Shown piece by piece: positions 8,519 through 17,902 of a stretch of 64,000 nucleotides of DNA (position 1 is its first letter; every line of letters begins with the position of its first letter). The notes under the pieces were generated by a model, which was not told where the DNA came from, searched no databases, and saw only the letters and a program-made list of their open reading frames with translations. Source of the stretch: Flavobacterium beibuense (GTDB lineage: Bacteria > Bacteroidota > Bacteroidia > Flavobacteriales > Flavobacteriaceae); assembly GCF_004151245.1 (NCBI RefSeq), contig NZ_JUIW01000009.1:1-64000 (forward strand). The letters are read 5' to 3'. Both the position numbers and the translations under genes were made by a program.

Positions 8519-9145
8519 TTAGGTAATTCTGTAGATATCGGCAATACCTTTTGTAATGGCTTGAAAATCAATTTTAAGATCTACAAGATTACCGGTTCTT
8601 AAGTCGAATATCCAGCCATGAACTGTAAGATTACGGTTGTTTACTGCACGCTGAACTTCAGCCGTTTTAATTACGTTAATACATTGTTCCTGTACATTAA
8701 GTTCAACTAGTCTGTCGTAGCGCTTGTCTTCATCTTCAATCGAATTAAGTTCTGCTTTATGCAGGCGGTAAACATCACGTACATTACGCAGCCATGGGTT
8801 AAGTATACCTAAATCTGCCGATTCCATTGCAGCTTTTACACCACCACAGTTATAGTGTCCGCAAACTACAATGTGGTTAACCTTTAAAAAGTCTACCGCA
8901 TAGTTAATAACTGACATTACATTCAAATCGGTATTGGGTACCATGTTTGCAATGTTACGGTGTACAAAAACATCTCCCGGTTCAAGTCCCATGATTTCTT
9001 CGGCAGTTACACGGCTGTCGGCACAACCTATGTATAGAATTTCTGGTGATTGCCCTTTCGCAAGGCTGTCAAAATAAGACGGATTGCTTTTAATCTGTTT
9101 GGTAATCCATTCCTTATTGTTCTCAAAAACTTTTTTAATATCCAT
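8519..9145 (-). CDS. Beta-class carbonic anhydrase
   Basis: A 208-residue cytosolic zinc enzyme interconverting CO2 and bicarbonate. The zinc ligands of the beta class are present: Cys41 and Asp43 in CADSR (with Arg45), then His97 and Cys100 in HYNCGG. The length is normal for the family. A single-gene unit is likely: the mutB terminator lies upstream (9188-9213), and a TATCTTTA box (9174-9167, minus strand) could be its -7 element. It may supply bicarbonate to carboxylases, since the adjacent mutase genes belong to propionate metabolism, but that link is only positional. Confidence 0.95.
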   Translation of the reverse strand: MDIKKVFENNKEWITKQIKSNPSYFDSLAKGQSPEILYIGCADSRVTAEEIMGLEPGDVFVHRNIANMVPNTDLNVMSVINYAVDFLKVNHIVVCGHYNCGGVKAAMESADLGILNPWLRNVRDVYRLHKAELNSIEDEDKRYDRLVELNVQEQCINVIKTAEVQRAVNNRNLTVHGWIFDLRTGNLVDLKIDFQAITKGIADIYRIT

Positions 9146-9187
9146 TATTAGTATAGTTTATTACTTTAAAGATACTTAGTTGCATAA

Positions 9188-9213
9188 AAAAGCTCCGTTA
9201 TTAAACGGAGCTT
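9188..9213 (-). terminator. Rho-independent terminator after mutB
   Basis: AAAGCTCCGTT-atta-AACGGAGCTTT. On the minus strand the stem is followed by a run of T, just beyond the methylmalonyl-CoA mutase stop. Confidence 0.85.
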
Positions 9214-9219
9214 TAACTC

Positions 9220-11352
9220 TTATTCAAAGCCCTTAATTAATACTTCAAGTATTTTAATGGCTGCTTCACTAATTTTTGTTCCCGGCCCGAATACCGCTAC
9301 AGCACCCGCATCAAAAAGATATTCATAGTCCTGAGCCGGTATAACACCACCCACAATTACCATGATATCTTCACGGCCATATTTTTTAAGCTCTTCAATA
9401 ACCTGTGGGACTAATGTTTTGTGTCCCGCAGCGAGTGAGGATACACCTAAAATATGTACGTCGTTCTCCACAGCCTGTTTTGCTGCTTCGGCAGGTGTCT
9501 GGAAAAGAGGCCCGATATCCACGTCAAAGCCAACATCGGCATATCCTGTAGCTACTACTTTAGCACCACGGTCATGACCGTCCTGACCCATTTTTGCAAT
9601 CATTATCCTTGGACGACGGCCTTCCAACTTAGCAAATTCATCTGCCAGCTGTTTTGCTTTTTCAAAGCTTTCGTCATTTTTTATCTCTTTGCTGTACACT
9701 CCGCTAAATGATTTGATTTGTGCTTTATATCTTCCGTAAATCGATTCCAATGCATCACTAATCTCACCCAGAGTAGCCCTGTTTCGGGCTGCATCAACGG
9801 CAAGTTCTAACAGGTTGCCCTGTCCAGATTTTGCTGATGAGGTAAGTTTTTCAAGGCATTCGGCAACTTTTTGGTTATCGCGGGTTGCCTTGATATTGTT
9901 AAGTCTTTCTATTTGCTGGCGGCGTACAGTTTGGTTGTCTACCTCAAGAATATGAAGCGGATCTTCCTTCTCCAGTCTGTATTTGTTTACACCAACAATT
10001 ATATCCTGTCCGCTGTCAATTCTAGCCTGTTTTCGGGCAGCAGCTTCTTCAATACGAAGTTTTGGTATACCTGCCTCAATAGCTTTGGTCATACCACCCA
10101 GTTCTTCCACCTCCTGGATAAGAGCCCATGCTTTTTCGGCAATTTCAGCAGTAAGGCTTTCTACATAATAGCTTCCTGCCCACGGGTCTACCGTTTTGGT
10201 AATTTTGGTTTCTTCCTGTAGAAATATCTGTGTGTTACGTGCAATACGTGCCGAGAAATCGGTTGGTAAGGCAATAGCCTCATCCAGGGCGTTTGTATGT
10301 AGCGATTGTGTTCCTCCAAAGGCTGCCGCCGCAGCTTCAATAGCAGTACGGGCCACATTGTTAAACGGATCCTGCTCTGTTAAGCTCCATCCGCTGGTTT
10401 GGCAGTGTGTACGTAATGCCAGTGATTTTTCACTTTGCGGGTCGAACTGTTTAAGCAGTTTTGCCCATAACATACGTCCTGCACGCATTTTTGCAATTTC
10501 CATAAAATGATTCATTCCTATCGCCCAAAAGAACGAAAGGCGGGGAGCAAAATCATCTATTTTCATTCCTGCCGCAAGCCCGGTACGAATGTATTCTAAA
10601 CCATCCGCAAGGGTGTATGCCAGCTCAATATCGGCAGTAGCTCCGGCTTCCTGCATGTGGTAGCCCGAAATACTGATAGAGTTGAACTTTGGCATTTTTT
10701 TACTGGTATATTCAAAAATATCAGCAATAATTTTCATGGAAGGAGCAGGAGGGTAAATATATGTATTTCTAACCATGAACTCCTTAAGAATATCATTTTG
10801 TATGGTTCCCGAAAGCTGCTCCGGTTTTACACCCTGTTCTTCGGCAGCAACAATATAAAATGCCATTACCGGAAGCACAGCCCCGTTCATAGTCATTGAA
10901 ACCGACATTTCTCCTAACGGAATCTGATCGAAAAGAATTTTCATATCCTCAACACTGTCTATAGCCACACCGGCTTTACCTACATCACCCACTACGCGTT
11001 CATGATCACTGTCATAACCGCGGTGTGTGGCAAGGTCAAACGCTACAGAAAGTCCTTTTTGTCCCGCAGCAAGATTACGACGGTAAAAAGCATTGCTTTC
11101 TTCGGCAGTAGAGAAACCTGCATATTGCCTGATTGTCCAAGGACGGCGAACGTACATAGTTGCATACGGCCCGCGAAGGTTAGGCGCAAATCCGGCTCCG
11201 AAACCTAAATGCTCAAGGTTTTCAATGTCCTCTTTGTTGTATGTTTCTTTTACTTCAACACCTTCGGCAGTAACAAAGTTATCTTCTTTGCTGTTCGCTA
11301 ATGGCTTGGTGTTGTTAGTGTTTAACTGTATATGTTGTATGTTTTTTCTCAT
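9220..11352 (-). CDS. mutB: Methylmalonyl-CoA mutase large (catalytic) subunit
   Basis: About 710 residues from the chosen start ([11 protein letters not shown]), which lies 7 bp after the mutA stop. A longer reading frame to 11433 would overlap mutA and is not needed. It converts methylmalonyl-CoA to succinyl-CoA with adenosylcobalamin. The N-terminal TIM barrel contains the substrate-binding segment ([19 protein letters not shown]), and the C-terminal cobalamin domain has the DxHxxG base-off motif in [10 protein letters not shown] and then a GGVIP loop. It forms a heterodimer with the product of the preceding gene. Confidence 0.95.
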   Translation of the reverse strand: MRKNIQHIQLNTNNTKPLANSKEDNFVTAEGVEVKETYNKEDIENLEHLGFGAGFAPNLRGPYATMYVRRPWTIRQYAGFSTAEESNAFYRRNLAAGQKGLSVAFDLATHRGYDSDHERVVGDVGKAGVAIDSVEDMKILFDQIPLGEMSVSMTMNGAVLPVMAFYIVAAEEQGVKPEQLSGTIQNDILKEFMVRNTYIYPPAPSMKIIADIFEYTSKKMPKFNSISISGYHMQEAGATADIELAYTLADGLEYIRTGLAAGMKIDDFAPRLSFFWAIGMNHFMEIAKMRAGRMLWAKLLKQFDPQSEKSLALRTHCQTSGWSLTEQDPFNNVARTAIEAAAAAFGGTQSLHTNALDEAIALPTDFSARIARNTQIFLQEETKITKTVDPWAGSYYVESLTAEIAEKAWALIQEVEELGGMTKAIEAGIPKLRIEEAAARKQARIDSGQDIIVGVNKYRLEKEDPLHILEVDNQTVRRQQIERLNNIKATRDNQKVAECLEKLTSSAKSGQGNLLELAVDAARNRATLGEISDALESIYGRYKAQIKSFSGVYSKEIKNDESFEKAKQLADEFAKLEGRRPRIMIAKMGQDGHDRGAKVVATGYADVGFDVDIGPLFQTPAEAAKQAVENDVHILGVSSLAAGHKTLVPQVIEELKKYGREDIMVIVGGVIPAQDYEYLFDAGAVAVFGPGTKISEAAIKILEVLIKGFE

Positions 11353-11359
11353 GTTACCG

Positions 11360-12742
11360 TTATTCTGCACCTGCATTAGTCTTTTCTTCTTCCAGTCGTA
11401 GCTGCTCTGTTTTTTCGGCAAGGCGCTTTTCAATAATAGGAATGATAAGTGTTTTTCTCGGGTTAGATTTTACAAACGGATAAAGTTCCAGTTCATGGTT
11501 CATTTTATCATGTTTGTTGGGGTACTTATTAGTACCTAATAAAATCTCTTTACCGCCATCAAAAAGCTCCTGCTCTTTGGTTGCACTTTCCTGTATTTTA
11601 CGCTGTATGGTTCCTTCTTTAAGTTGTGTAAGGAAACCACCATTAGCTTCTATATCCTTGAATAATGCAAGTCCTTTTTCGGTCAGTTGTTGTGTAAGTT
11701 CCTCTATATAATAAGCCCCGTCTGCAGGGTTATTTACCTTATCAAAGTAGCTTTCATATTTTAGGACTAGAAGCTGGTTACGCGATATCCTGTCGCCAAA
11801 CTCATTGTCCTTGTGGTAAATTGCATCATACGCCAGGTTAGACACCGCATCGGCACCTCCCAGTATTGCACTCATACATTCGGTAGTTGTACGCAGCATG
11901 TTTACATTGTAGTCATAAAGCGTTTTGTTACGTCTAGTAGGAGAAGCAATAATGTGGCATTCAAAATTATGATCATACTCTTTTGCCAAAAGACCGAAAA
12001 GGAGTCTTAAAGCGCGAAGTTTTGCGATTTCAAAGAAGTAATTTGTACCCACTGCTACCTGTAATACAACAGGTTTGTTTATGGTGGCTATTCGATTAAA
12101 ATATTCATTGGCATGAGCCAATGTATAGGCAATCTGCTGAACGATATTAGCTCCTGCATTTTGGTAAAGGCTACTGTCTATGCTTAAGAAATGAATATTA
12201 GAGCAGGCAATCGCTATAGTATTTAAAGATTCAAAATCTTTGTCAAGATTGGTATACCAGTTGCCGTCTTTTGTCAATTGACCAATAGGGTCCAGTTGAA
12301 CAAAAAACACTGCATTTTTAGCTTTGGCTATGGCATCCAGTTTTTTTACGAAATCGATTGAAAGAAAATTCAAATTGAAGTAAACCGGAGTGCTTTCCAA
12401 AGGAAGTGTATTCAGTAGTTTTTCAACATCTGTATCTTCGTTAGGAATAGTAAAGCGAATTGCTTCGGCACCACGTTTTAATGTTTCGTTAGCACGAAAT
12501 ACAGATTTATCTATATCGTGTACAAAAATATTCTGGCAAATTTTAAATTGAGAGGTGTGGGTAGTTACCTGTAAAGGTTCTTTAAATTCATCAATATGGT
12601 AAAAAGGTTTTACCTTAATTCCTTCAGGACTTTCCCAAATAAGAGTTTCGTTATAATCGGCTCCCTTCAGTTCATACTGTATCTGTTGTTTCCATTGTTT
12701 GGAAGATACAGGTTCAAATTCATTAAATAAATTTTCGCTCAT
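11360..12742 (-). CDS. mutA: Methylmalonyl-CoA mutase small subunit
   Basis: About 460 residues starting [17 protein letters not shown]. An ATG 54 bp further upstream would overlap the FtsB-like gene and is disfavoured. It is homologous to the mutase barrel ([15 protein letters not shown]-like start, then [11 protein letters not shown] and GANKYPN-type motifs) but lacks the C-terminal DxHxxG cobalamin-binding domain, as expected for the non-catalytic subunit. It is followed after 7 bp by mutB and preceded by the FtsB-like gene after 10 bp, so it lies within an operon. Confidence 0.93.
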   Translation of the reverse strand: MSENLFNEFEPVSSKQWKQQIQYELKGADYNETLIWESPEGIKVKPFYHIDEFKEPLQVTTHTSQFKICQNIFVHDIDKSVFRANETLKRGAEAIRFTIPNEDTDVEKLLNTLPLESTPVYFNLNFLSIDFVKKLDAIAKAKNAVFFVQLDPIGQLTKDGNWYTNLDKDFESLNTIAIACSNIHFLSIDSSLYQNAGANIVQQIAYTLAHANEYFNRIATINKPVVLQVAVGTNYFFEIAKLRALRLLFGLLAKEYDHNFECHIIASPTRRNKTLYDYNVNMLRTTTECMSAILGGADAVSNLAYDAIYHKDNEFGDRISRNQLLVLKYESYFDKVNNPADGAYYIEELTQQLTEKGLALFKDIEANGGFLTQLKEGTIQRKIQESATKEQELFDGGKEILLGTNKYPNKHDKMNHELELYPFVKSNPRKTLIIPIIEKRLAEKTEQLRLEEEKTNAGAE

Positions 12743-12752
12743 GCGTACCATT

Positions 12753-13103
12753 TTAAAGAGATTTAGTGTCCTCATCGGGAGGCACGCCATCTTCAAATTC
12801 TATGATATATATATCCTCGTTTTCACGCTTCATGTAATATTTTTCACGTGCATATTTTTCGGTCTGATCCGGATTGTTAAGGTGCTTTATACTAATGCTG
12901 TCCTTTTTTATTTCCTCTTTGTAATATTCCTTGTTTTCCTCCAGCTCTTTTATCTCCTTATCCAGTATCCTGTGTTCAAAAAAAGAATAATTGTCCAGAA
13001 AGAACCACCATACAGTAGCTAAAATAGCAACAAGTACATACCTGTTTCCCAGTATTTTGAGAAAAGGATAGCGCTCTGTTAATTTGCTGAATGGTTTTTT
13101 CAT
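12753..13103 (-). CDS. FtsB/DivIC-type septum formation initiator family protein
   Basis: A 116-residue bitopic protein: a basic cytoplasmic N-terminus, one membrane helix (about 24-38, VLVAILATVWWFFL), a coiled coil (about 50-80, rich in Glu/Lys), and the family's conserved end (NPDQTEKYAREKYYMKRENE). This is the FtsB/DivIC layout, whose members act in the divisome with FtsL and FtsQ. It sits between udk and mutA, an arrangement with no obvious functional logic. Its acidic C-terminal tail ends only 10 bp before mutA. Confidence 0.88.
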   Translation of the reverse strand: MKKPFSKLTERYPFLKILGNRYVLVAILATVWWFFLDNYSFFEHRILDKEIKELEENKEYYKEEIKKDSISIKHLNNPDQTEKYAREKYYMKRENEDIYIIEFEDGVPPDEDTKSL

Positions 13104-13167
13104 TACAGGAGTATAATTTACTTTACAAAGTAATGGTTTTTTTCGGACTTATGCAGGCTTAAAGTGC

Positions 13168-13776
13168 TTAAAGTATCCTTTGGTTAATAACAGTCCTTAC
13201 CACATCTATTGCTACTGTATTATACCTGTCATGAGGTATAATAATATCAGCAAACGCTTTTGTAGGTTCAATAAACTGCTCGTGCATGGGTTTTAGCGTG
13301 GTTTGATAACGGTTAAGCACTTCGTTCATATCACGGCCGCGCTCTGCAATGTCACGCCTTAGTCTTCTTATCAGCCTCTCGTCAGAATCGGCATGAACAA
13401 ATATCTTGATGTCAAAAAGCTCCCTTAGCTCAGGATTAGAAAGTATGAGTATGCCTTCTACAATCATAACCTTTCTTGGGTGGGTTACTATAGTATCTCC
13501 TGTGCGGTTATGGGTAACAAAAGAATAAATCGGTTGTTCAATAGTTTTCCCCTCCTTAAGTGCTTTTAAATGTTGGGTTAACAATTCAAAATCAATAGAG
13601 CGGGGATGGTCAAAGTTAATTTTAGTCCTTTCGTCATAACTCAGGTTTGTAGTTTCCTTATAATAAGAATCCTGAGATATAATGCCCACTTCGGTAAGCG
13701 GAAGTTCATTCATTAACTGATGTACCACGGTTGTTTTTCCGCTTCCGGTACCTCCTGCAATTCCAATTACTAGCAT
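13168..13776 (-). CDS. udk: Uridine kinase
   Basis: A 202-residue cytosolic kinase that phosphorylates uridine and cytidine in pyrimidine salvage. The Walker A loop GGTGSGKT is at residues 8-15, followed by the DSYY segment, the NFDHP motif and the RDIAERG lid region typical of the family. It is the first gene of the minus-strand run udk - ftsB-like - mutA - mutB, with a 64-bp gap to the second gene. A TATTTTTG -7 box is visible upstream on the minus strand (13810-13803). Confidence 0.95.
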   Translation of the reverse strand: MLVIGIAGGTGSGKTTVVHQLMNELPLTEVGIISQDSYYKETTNLSYDERTKINFDHPRSIDFELLTQHLKALKEGKTIEQPIYSFVTHNRTGDTIVTHPRKVMIVEGILILSNPELRELFDIKIFVHADSDERLIRRLRRDIAERGRDMNEVLNRYQTTLKPMHEQFIEPTKAFADIIIPHDRYNTVAIDVVRTVINQRIL

Positions 13777-13875
13777 AAGAAATCCGTTATCCTGTGTTTT
13801 TGCAAAAATAACAAAATAAGGTAGTTGTTTTAGATTTGAAAATGTTTTTTAGATTAAAAGCAGGTTAAATAATGC

Positions 13876-13883
13876 TATATTTG
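13876..13883 (+). promoter_or_regulatory. -7 promoter element before the GH13-like gene
   Basis: TATATTTG is an exact match to TAnnTTTG and lies 16 bp before the start codon. No clear TTG sits at the usual upstream distance, so only the -7 element is claimed. Confidence 0.4.
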
Positions 13884-13899
13884 AAACAAAACTTATGTT

Positions 13900-15348
13900 A
13901 TGCTAAGAAAAATATTTTTAATGTCCTGCCTGTTTTTTGTGGTAGGGGCCTCAGCACAAAAGGAAGTTATCTATCAGGTATTTCAGCGCAGTTTTTTTGA
14001 TAGTAATGGCGATGGAACAGGTGACTTTAAAGGTATTCAGCAAAAAATGGATTATCTGCAAATGCTGGGTGTTAATGCGATAATGCTGTCTCCGGTCTAT
14101 CAGTCGGATGTTATTAATAATCTTTATGCTACAGACTGGAATGAGACTGATAATGCTTATGGGAGTTTAAACGAGTACAGGTCTTTAGTGCAGGAAGCAC
14201 ATAGGAGGAAGATGAAAGTATATCAGGATCTAGACCTAAGGTATGTTACTGATAAACATGAATGGTATACAGATAAAACCAAGTATAAAGATTATCTTCT
14301 TTTAAAAGACAATGCTAATAAAGAATACACTAATGCTAACCGTGAGGAGGCTCAGGCCATTGCTATTAACCTTAAGAAAGGAGAGGTTAGGGGAGAGATA
14401 GTAAAAATGCTTCAATACTGGATTAATCCTGATGGCAGTTCCTCTTATTACAGCGGTGTTGATGGTTTTAGGTTCAGTAATGTGTCTGACACTTTTGGTG
14501 GTCAGAGCAACTTGCTTAGGGAGTTTTGGGTTCCCGTTATTAAGGGAATAAGGGATACAAAGGCAGATTTACTTATAATGGCTTCACCAGCTGATGATAA
14601 ATATAATAATGACGATTTTTATAATGTAGGCTTTGATGCTGTATTTGACAGAAAACTTAGAGAAGGAATAGTTTCTTTTGATAAGAAAAAGCTTGAGAAT
14701 GCTATAGCGACAACGATACTTAACGTTCCCGAAAATAAAACTCAGATGGTTTTTGTAAGCGGTTATGATGTGGGTAGGTTTGCCAATCCGGAAAATTATA
14801 ATTCGGATCAGCTTAAGGCTTTGGCAGCGCTTAATTTATTTTTAGGGGGTAAACCTGTTATCTATTATGGTGAGGAATTAGGTACTCCTTCTATTGATGA
14901 GGTGAAAGGCATGGAACGAATTATTTGGAGCAGGGGAGATAGTATAGTTTCTAACACACAATGGTATATGCCTTTTATGAAGGCTGATGGTAAATTATAT
15001 GAAGCCAGGCCCGTTACTGAACAAATAAAGGATAAACAGTCTTTGTGGAGTTTTTATAAACAGTTATTACAGTTAAAAAATCATCCTGCACTTACTGAAG
15101 GACAGTATGTTTCTATGAGAAACGAAAATGAGCACGCTATTTCTTTTTTAAGGGTGTCTAAAGTAGAGAAATTACTTTTTGTTATTAATCTTTCAGATGA
15201 AGAACAAAGAATATATCTTAATCCGGATATTATTATAAAGTTTAACAACAGCAGAATGCTGTTAGGTGAAAAAGAATGGAATTTTTTGAGAGGAGGAAGA
15301 GCCACAACGCTGCCTCCTTATGGTGTTGCGGTATGGCAACTTCTGTAA
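13900..15348 (+). CDS. GH13 alpha-amylase-fold protein, probably catalytically inactive
   Basis: A 482-residue exported protein with a signal peptide of about 19 residues (cleavage near ASAQ). It keeps the alpha-amylase barrel: VIYQVFQRSFFDSNGDG, GDFKGIQQKMDYL, and IYYGEELG near 324. The catalytic positions are lost. The nucleophile site after DGFR (188-191) is Ser193 instead of Asp. The acid/base segment reads LLIMASPAD instead of a VGE-type motif. Region I has RY (114-115) for NH, and the last motif has YD (289-290) for HD. A starch-binding, regulatory or structural role is more likely than hydrolysis. It is a single gene with no SusC/SusD neighbours. Confidence 0.8.
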   Translation: MLRKIFLMSCLFFVVGASAQKEVIYQVFQRSFFDSNGDGTGDFKGIQQKMDYLQMLGVNAIMLSPVYQSDVINNLYATDWNETDNAYGSLNEYRSLVQEAHRRKMKVYQDLDLRYVTDKHEWYTDKTKYKDYLLLKDNANKEYTNANREEAQAIAINLKKGEVRGEIVKMLQYWINPDGSSSYYSGVDGFRFSNVSDTFGGQSNLLREFWVPVIKGIRDTKADLLIMASPADDKYNNDDFYNVGFDAVFDRKLREGIVSFDKKKLENAIATTILNVPENKTQMVFVSGYDVGRFANPENYNSDQLKALAALNLFLGGKPVIYYGEELGTPSIDEVKGMERIIWSRGDSIVSNTQWYMPFMKADGKLYEARPVTEQIKDKQSLWSFYKQLLQLKNHPALTEGQYVSMRNENEHAISFLRVSKVEKLLFVINLSDEEQRIYLNPDIIIKFNNSRMLLGEKEWNFLRGGRATTLPPYGVAVWQLL

Positions 15349-15370
15349 AAGTTTTTAAATAACTCTAAAT

Positions 15371-15398
15371 AAAAAAGCCTCCTTAAGGAGGCTTTTTA
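15371..15398 (+). terminator. Bidirectional terminator between convergent genes
   Basis: AAAAAAGCCTCC directly faces GGAGGCTTTTTA, with T runs on both strands. It serves both the GH13-like gene (+) and the P-loop gene (-). Confidence 0.85.
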
Positions 15399-15407
15399 AG
15401 TAATTTT

Positions 15408-15881
15408 CTAGATGTTATGCAGTGTTATAGCTGTAATGTATGAAACTCTTTTATTCCATTCTTCAGTTAAGCTATACTGATTAGAAGGGATTCTCCATAT
15501 TTTAGTTTCATAAATACATTTACCATAGTTTTCTAATTCTTTTGCTGTAGAATAATCTTTTAGTTTTTCTAACCCCCTTACAGCAATAATCGCTAAATGA
15601 GGTTTGATGTTTAAGCCCATTACTGAGTCCATGATGTGTGTTATTCTTTTGCGCTGTTCCGTAGGGCAGTTAGAAACCATCAGGATGTTTTTCTTTTTTA
15701 CAGTAACTAAATAAGTACCCTCATTAATGTTTGCAGAAGGAGGTAATGGCTCCATAAATGTTCTGCCGGTTTCGTGAAAGTACAATCTGCGGATAGATTC
15801 GGGCTTTAATTTTTTGCAGATTGCATTAATTGTTCCAGCTTTTCCAGAGCTTCTGGACCCTTTGATAATAATGTACTTCAT
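15408..15881 (-). CDS. Small P-loop-like protein of unknown function
   Basis: A 157-residue soluble protein that I do not recognise. It opens with a hydrophobic strand and a Walker A-like loop, KYIIIKGSRSSGKAGTI. The GxxxxGK core is present (residues 8-14), but the next residue is Ala where P-loop NTPases have Ser or Thr. A second strand (KNILMVSNCP) and a third (PHLAIIAVRG) fit an alpha/beta nucleotide-binding fold. No Walker B acid pair is obvious. The gene stands alone between the GH13-like gene and the response regulator. Confidence 0.6.
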   Translation of the reverse strand: MKYIIIKGSRSSGKAGTINAICKKLKPESIRRLYFHETGRTFMEPLPPSANINEGTYLVTVKKKNILMVSNCPTEQRKRITHIMDSVMGLNIKPHLAIIAVRGLEKLKDYSTAKELENYGKCIYETKIWRIPSNQYSLTEEWNKRVSYITAITLHNI

Positions 15882-16268
15882 AGTGGAGATTGTTTTGGTG
15901 ATTACATGATAAAGTACAGAGGCTATTTTCGGTCAATACTGATGCAGCCGTATTTAAGAAAGGGAGTGTGATTTGGATAGCTCCGGTTTCTTTAAAATAC
16001 GTAATAGGATTTCTAAAATAGATTTGCATAGTAAAATAACTTTAATAAATGTTTAAAAAACACCCGCCTCCGGCTGATTCTCTTTTTGGGTCGTTTAATG
16101 AGAAAAAGTGGATTCGATTTTATTAATCGTTGTAATAGTGTTACTTTTTTTTGTTAAAAAGTAATTCTTTTATGTTATTTAATTCCTTCAAACTTACTAT
16201 ATACGTAAATAATTGCCTTACGGTTTTCCATAACTATAGCAAGTTGAACATTAGATTTTAATTTATTA
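15882..16268. other. Gene-poor interval
   Basis: This 387-bp stretch is upstream of the P-loop gene and downstream of the response regulator. One 67-codon minus-strand frame (15826-16029) overlaps the P-loop gene start and shows no recognisable features. No terminator, tRNA or repeat was seen. Confidence 0.5.
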
Positions 16269-16943
16269 TTAAATAATCCCCATATCCTTTGCTATAGAGA
16301 TAAGATGTATAGTGTTTTTAGCCTTGAAAAATATTTTCAGCTTATTTATTCTTTTTTCTATACTACTTATACTCGAAGGGGTTTTTCCCTCTTTTTTTAA
16401 TAAATAGCTTATTTCATCCTGTGTTAATCCTTTAGAGAGATTTTTTATTAAATCGATATCATACTGTTCTATTTCAAAGAACAGATCTTCTTTTAAAAGC
16501 TGATTTAATTTTGGCGAAATATAAGTGCTCTTTTTTTGGGACTTAGATATGGTATCTATGGCTTCTATAAGCTCTTGAGTACTTTCCCTTCCTTTTATTA
16601 TATAAGCATCTATTTTATAATCTTCAAACAGTGATTTTACTTTATAGGGCCTGTCTTCAATAGTGTATACAATTACACCAATATCAGATTGTTCGGCTTT
16701 TATAGTTTTTATTAACTCTTCTCCCGATGCTATTTTAGATTCTCGATGATCTTCAGTAAAAGATAAGTCAGTAATAATTAAATCATACGGCTCTTTTTCG
16801 AAGATGGCTTTTTTAATTTTTAGAAAAGCTTCATCACAATATTTTGTGCTACGGACATCGGCATTGTATTTTTCCTTCAGGGCAGTTGTAAGTCCCAGGT
16901 TAATACTGTCTATATCTTCTGTTATAAGGATTTTTTTAAACAT
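16269..16943 (-). CDS. Response regulator, receiver plus LuxR-type HTH
   Basis: 224 residues. The receiver domain spans about 1-125 with the acidic pair Glu9/Asp10, the phospho-acceptor Asp59 in LIITDL, a Thr near 94 and Lys117. The C-terminal part (about 160-224) contains a helix-turn-helix (LSKGLTQDEISYLL..SSIEKRINKLK) of the LuxR/NarL kind with the flavobacterial ending HLISIAKDMGII. It starts 6 bp after the histidine kinase stop, so the two are an operon and most likely a cognate pair. The target genes are unknown. Confidence 0.9.
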   Translation of the reverse strand: MFKKILITEDIDSINLGLTTALKEKYNADVRSTKYCDEAFLKIKKAIFEKEPYDLIITDLSFTEDHRESKIASGEELIKTIKAEQSDIGVIVYTIEDRPYKVKSLFEDYKIDAYIIKGRESTQELIEAIDTISKSQKKSTYISPKLNQLLKEDLFFEIEQYDIDLIKNLSKGLTQDEISYLLKKEGKTPSSISSIEKRINKLKIFFKAKNTIHLISIAKDMGII

Positions 16944-16949
16944 ATGAGG

Positions 16950-17795
16950 TTATGCGGGATAGGTTAATGTGAGGTGGAGTCCTTTTCCCGGCTTAGGCTC
17001 AAAAATAACCTTACCGTTTATAGAAACCATACGGTTTTCCACATTTAAGAGTCCGTTTTTTGAAGTAATAGGACTTATTTGCATCCCTATTCCGTTATCC
17101 GAATAACTAATGCATATTTTACCTCTTTTCAGTTTAAAGTTAATAACCACTAAAGTTGCATTGCTGTGCTTTTTCATATTTACCATGATTTCCTGCAATG
17201 CTCTGTAAACAGCAATCTTTTTAGTCTCACTTATTTTATTCCAGTCTATCTTATCTACATCTTTTATTATAATGTTTACATCGGTAGCCTGATATTCGCT
17301 AAGCATTAGTTTTAACTGGCTTTTATATCCTGTTCCGGTATCTATATTATTTATCTCCCTGGAAATATTTCTACTCTTGCTATAAACGATTTCCAGGTTT
17401 GTTAAAAGCCTCTCTTTATTGTGGATTTCACTAAGATTATTATAGGATGCATGGCACATTACGTTGTAAATCTCATTAGCAATTTCATCATGAACCCTTT
17501 TTGCTATGCGTACTTCGGTGTCGTAGTTGGTAAGTATTTTTTGTTTTTTTAGTTTGATTTTTACCAGCCTGTGTGCTACACATAAGGCTGCGATAACTAT
17601 GAGGGTACATATGATAAAAAGTGTAGCCTCCGGATGCTCAAAGACGGATCCTTTAACTGTAAAACCAAGCTCTTTTTGCGTTATAAAATTTTGAAAAATG
17701 GCAAAAGGATGCCTTAGGGTAAAATTACCCATTAAATGATTTGTGGTAAGGCGCAAGACAACCTCGCGGGTTGTCTCAAAAGAAAGCATAATCAT
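16950..17795 (-). CDS. Sensor histidine kinase (HisKA_3/NarX-like)
   Basis: A 281-residue inner-membrane kinase. One membrane helix (about 57-75) is followed by a coiled stretch, the phospho-acceptor His102 in RVHDEIANEIYN (HisKA_3 type) and a C-terminal ATPase domain with the N box ALQEIMVNMKKHS and G-box SYSDNGIGM. The N-terminal ~55 residues contain no recognisable sensor domain, so the signal may be sensed in the membrane or come from another protein. Start candidates are at 17795, 17789 and 17732. It pairs with the response regulator 6 bp downstream. Confidence 0.88.
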   Translation of the reverse strand: MIMLSFETTREVVLRLTTNHLMGNFTLRHPFAIFQNFITQKELGFTVKGSVFEHPEATLFIICTLIVIAALCVAHRLVKIKLKKQKILTNYDTEVRIAKRVHDEIANEIYNVMCHASYNNLSEIHNKERLLTNLEIVYSKSRNISREINNIDTGTGYKSQLKLMLSEYQATDVNIIIKDVDKIDWNKISETKKIAVYRALQEIMVNMKKHSNATLVVINFKLKRGKICISYSDNGIGMQISPITSKNGLLNVENRMVSINGKVIFEPKPGKGLHLTLTYPA

Positions 17796-17902
17796 CTATA
17801 TGACTGAATTAAAAATTAACTAATGGCTAAGGTCAGATGCCATTTTATTAATCTTCCCTGTTTACAGGATTATTACAGTGATTTTAGCTAGTTTGTAATA
17901 AA

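Noticed and set aside
9871-10221. 116-codon plus-strand frame inside mutB
   Set aside because: It lies entirely opposite a confidently identified gene; the frame is a by-product of mutB codon use.
12699-13022. 107-codon hydrophobic plus-strand frame opposite the FtsB-like gene
   Set aside because: The opposite strand encodes a recognisable FtsB/DivIC protein with the right length and spacing in the operon.
15826-16029. 67-codon minus-strand frame upstream of the P-loop gene
   Set aside because: It overlaps the P-loop gene start by 56 bp, its composition is unremarkable and no domain or signal peptide is visible.
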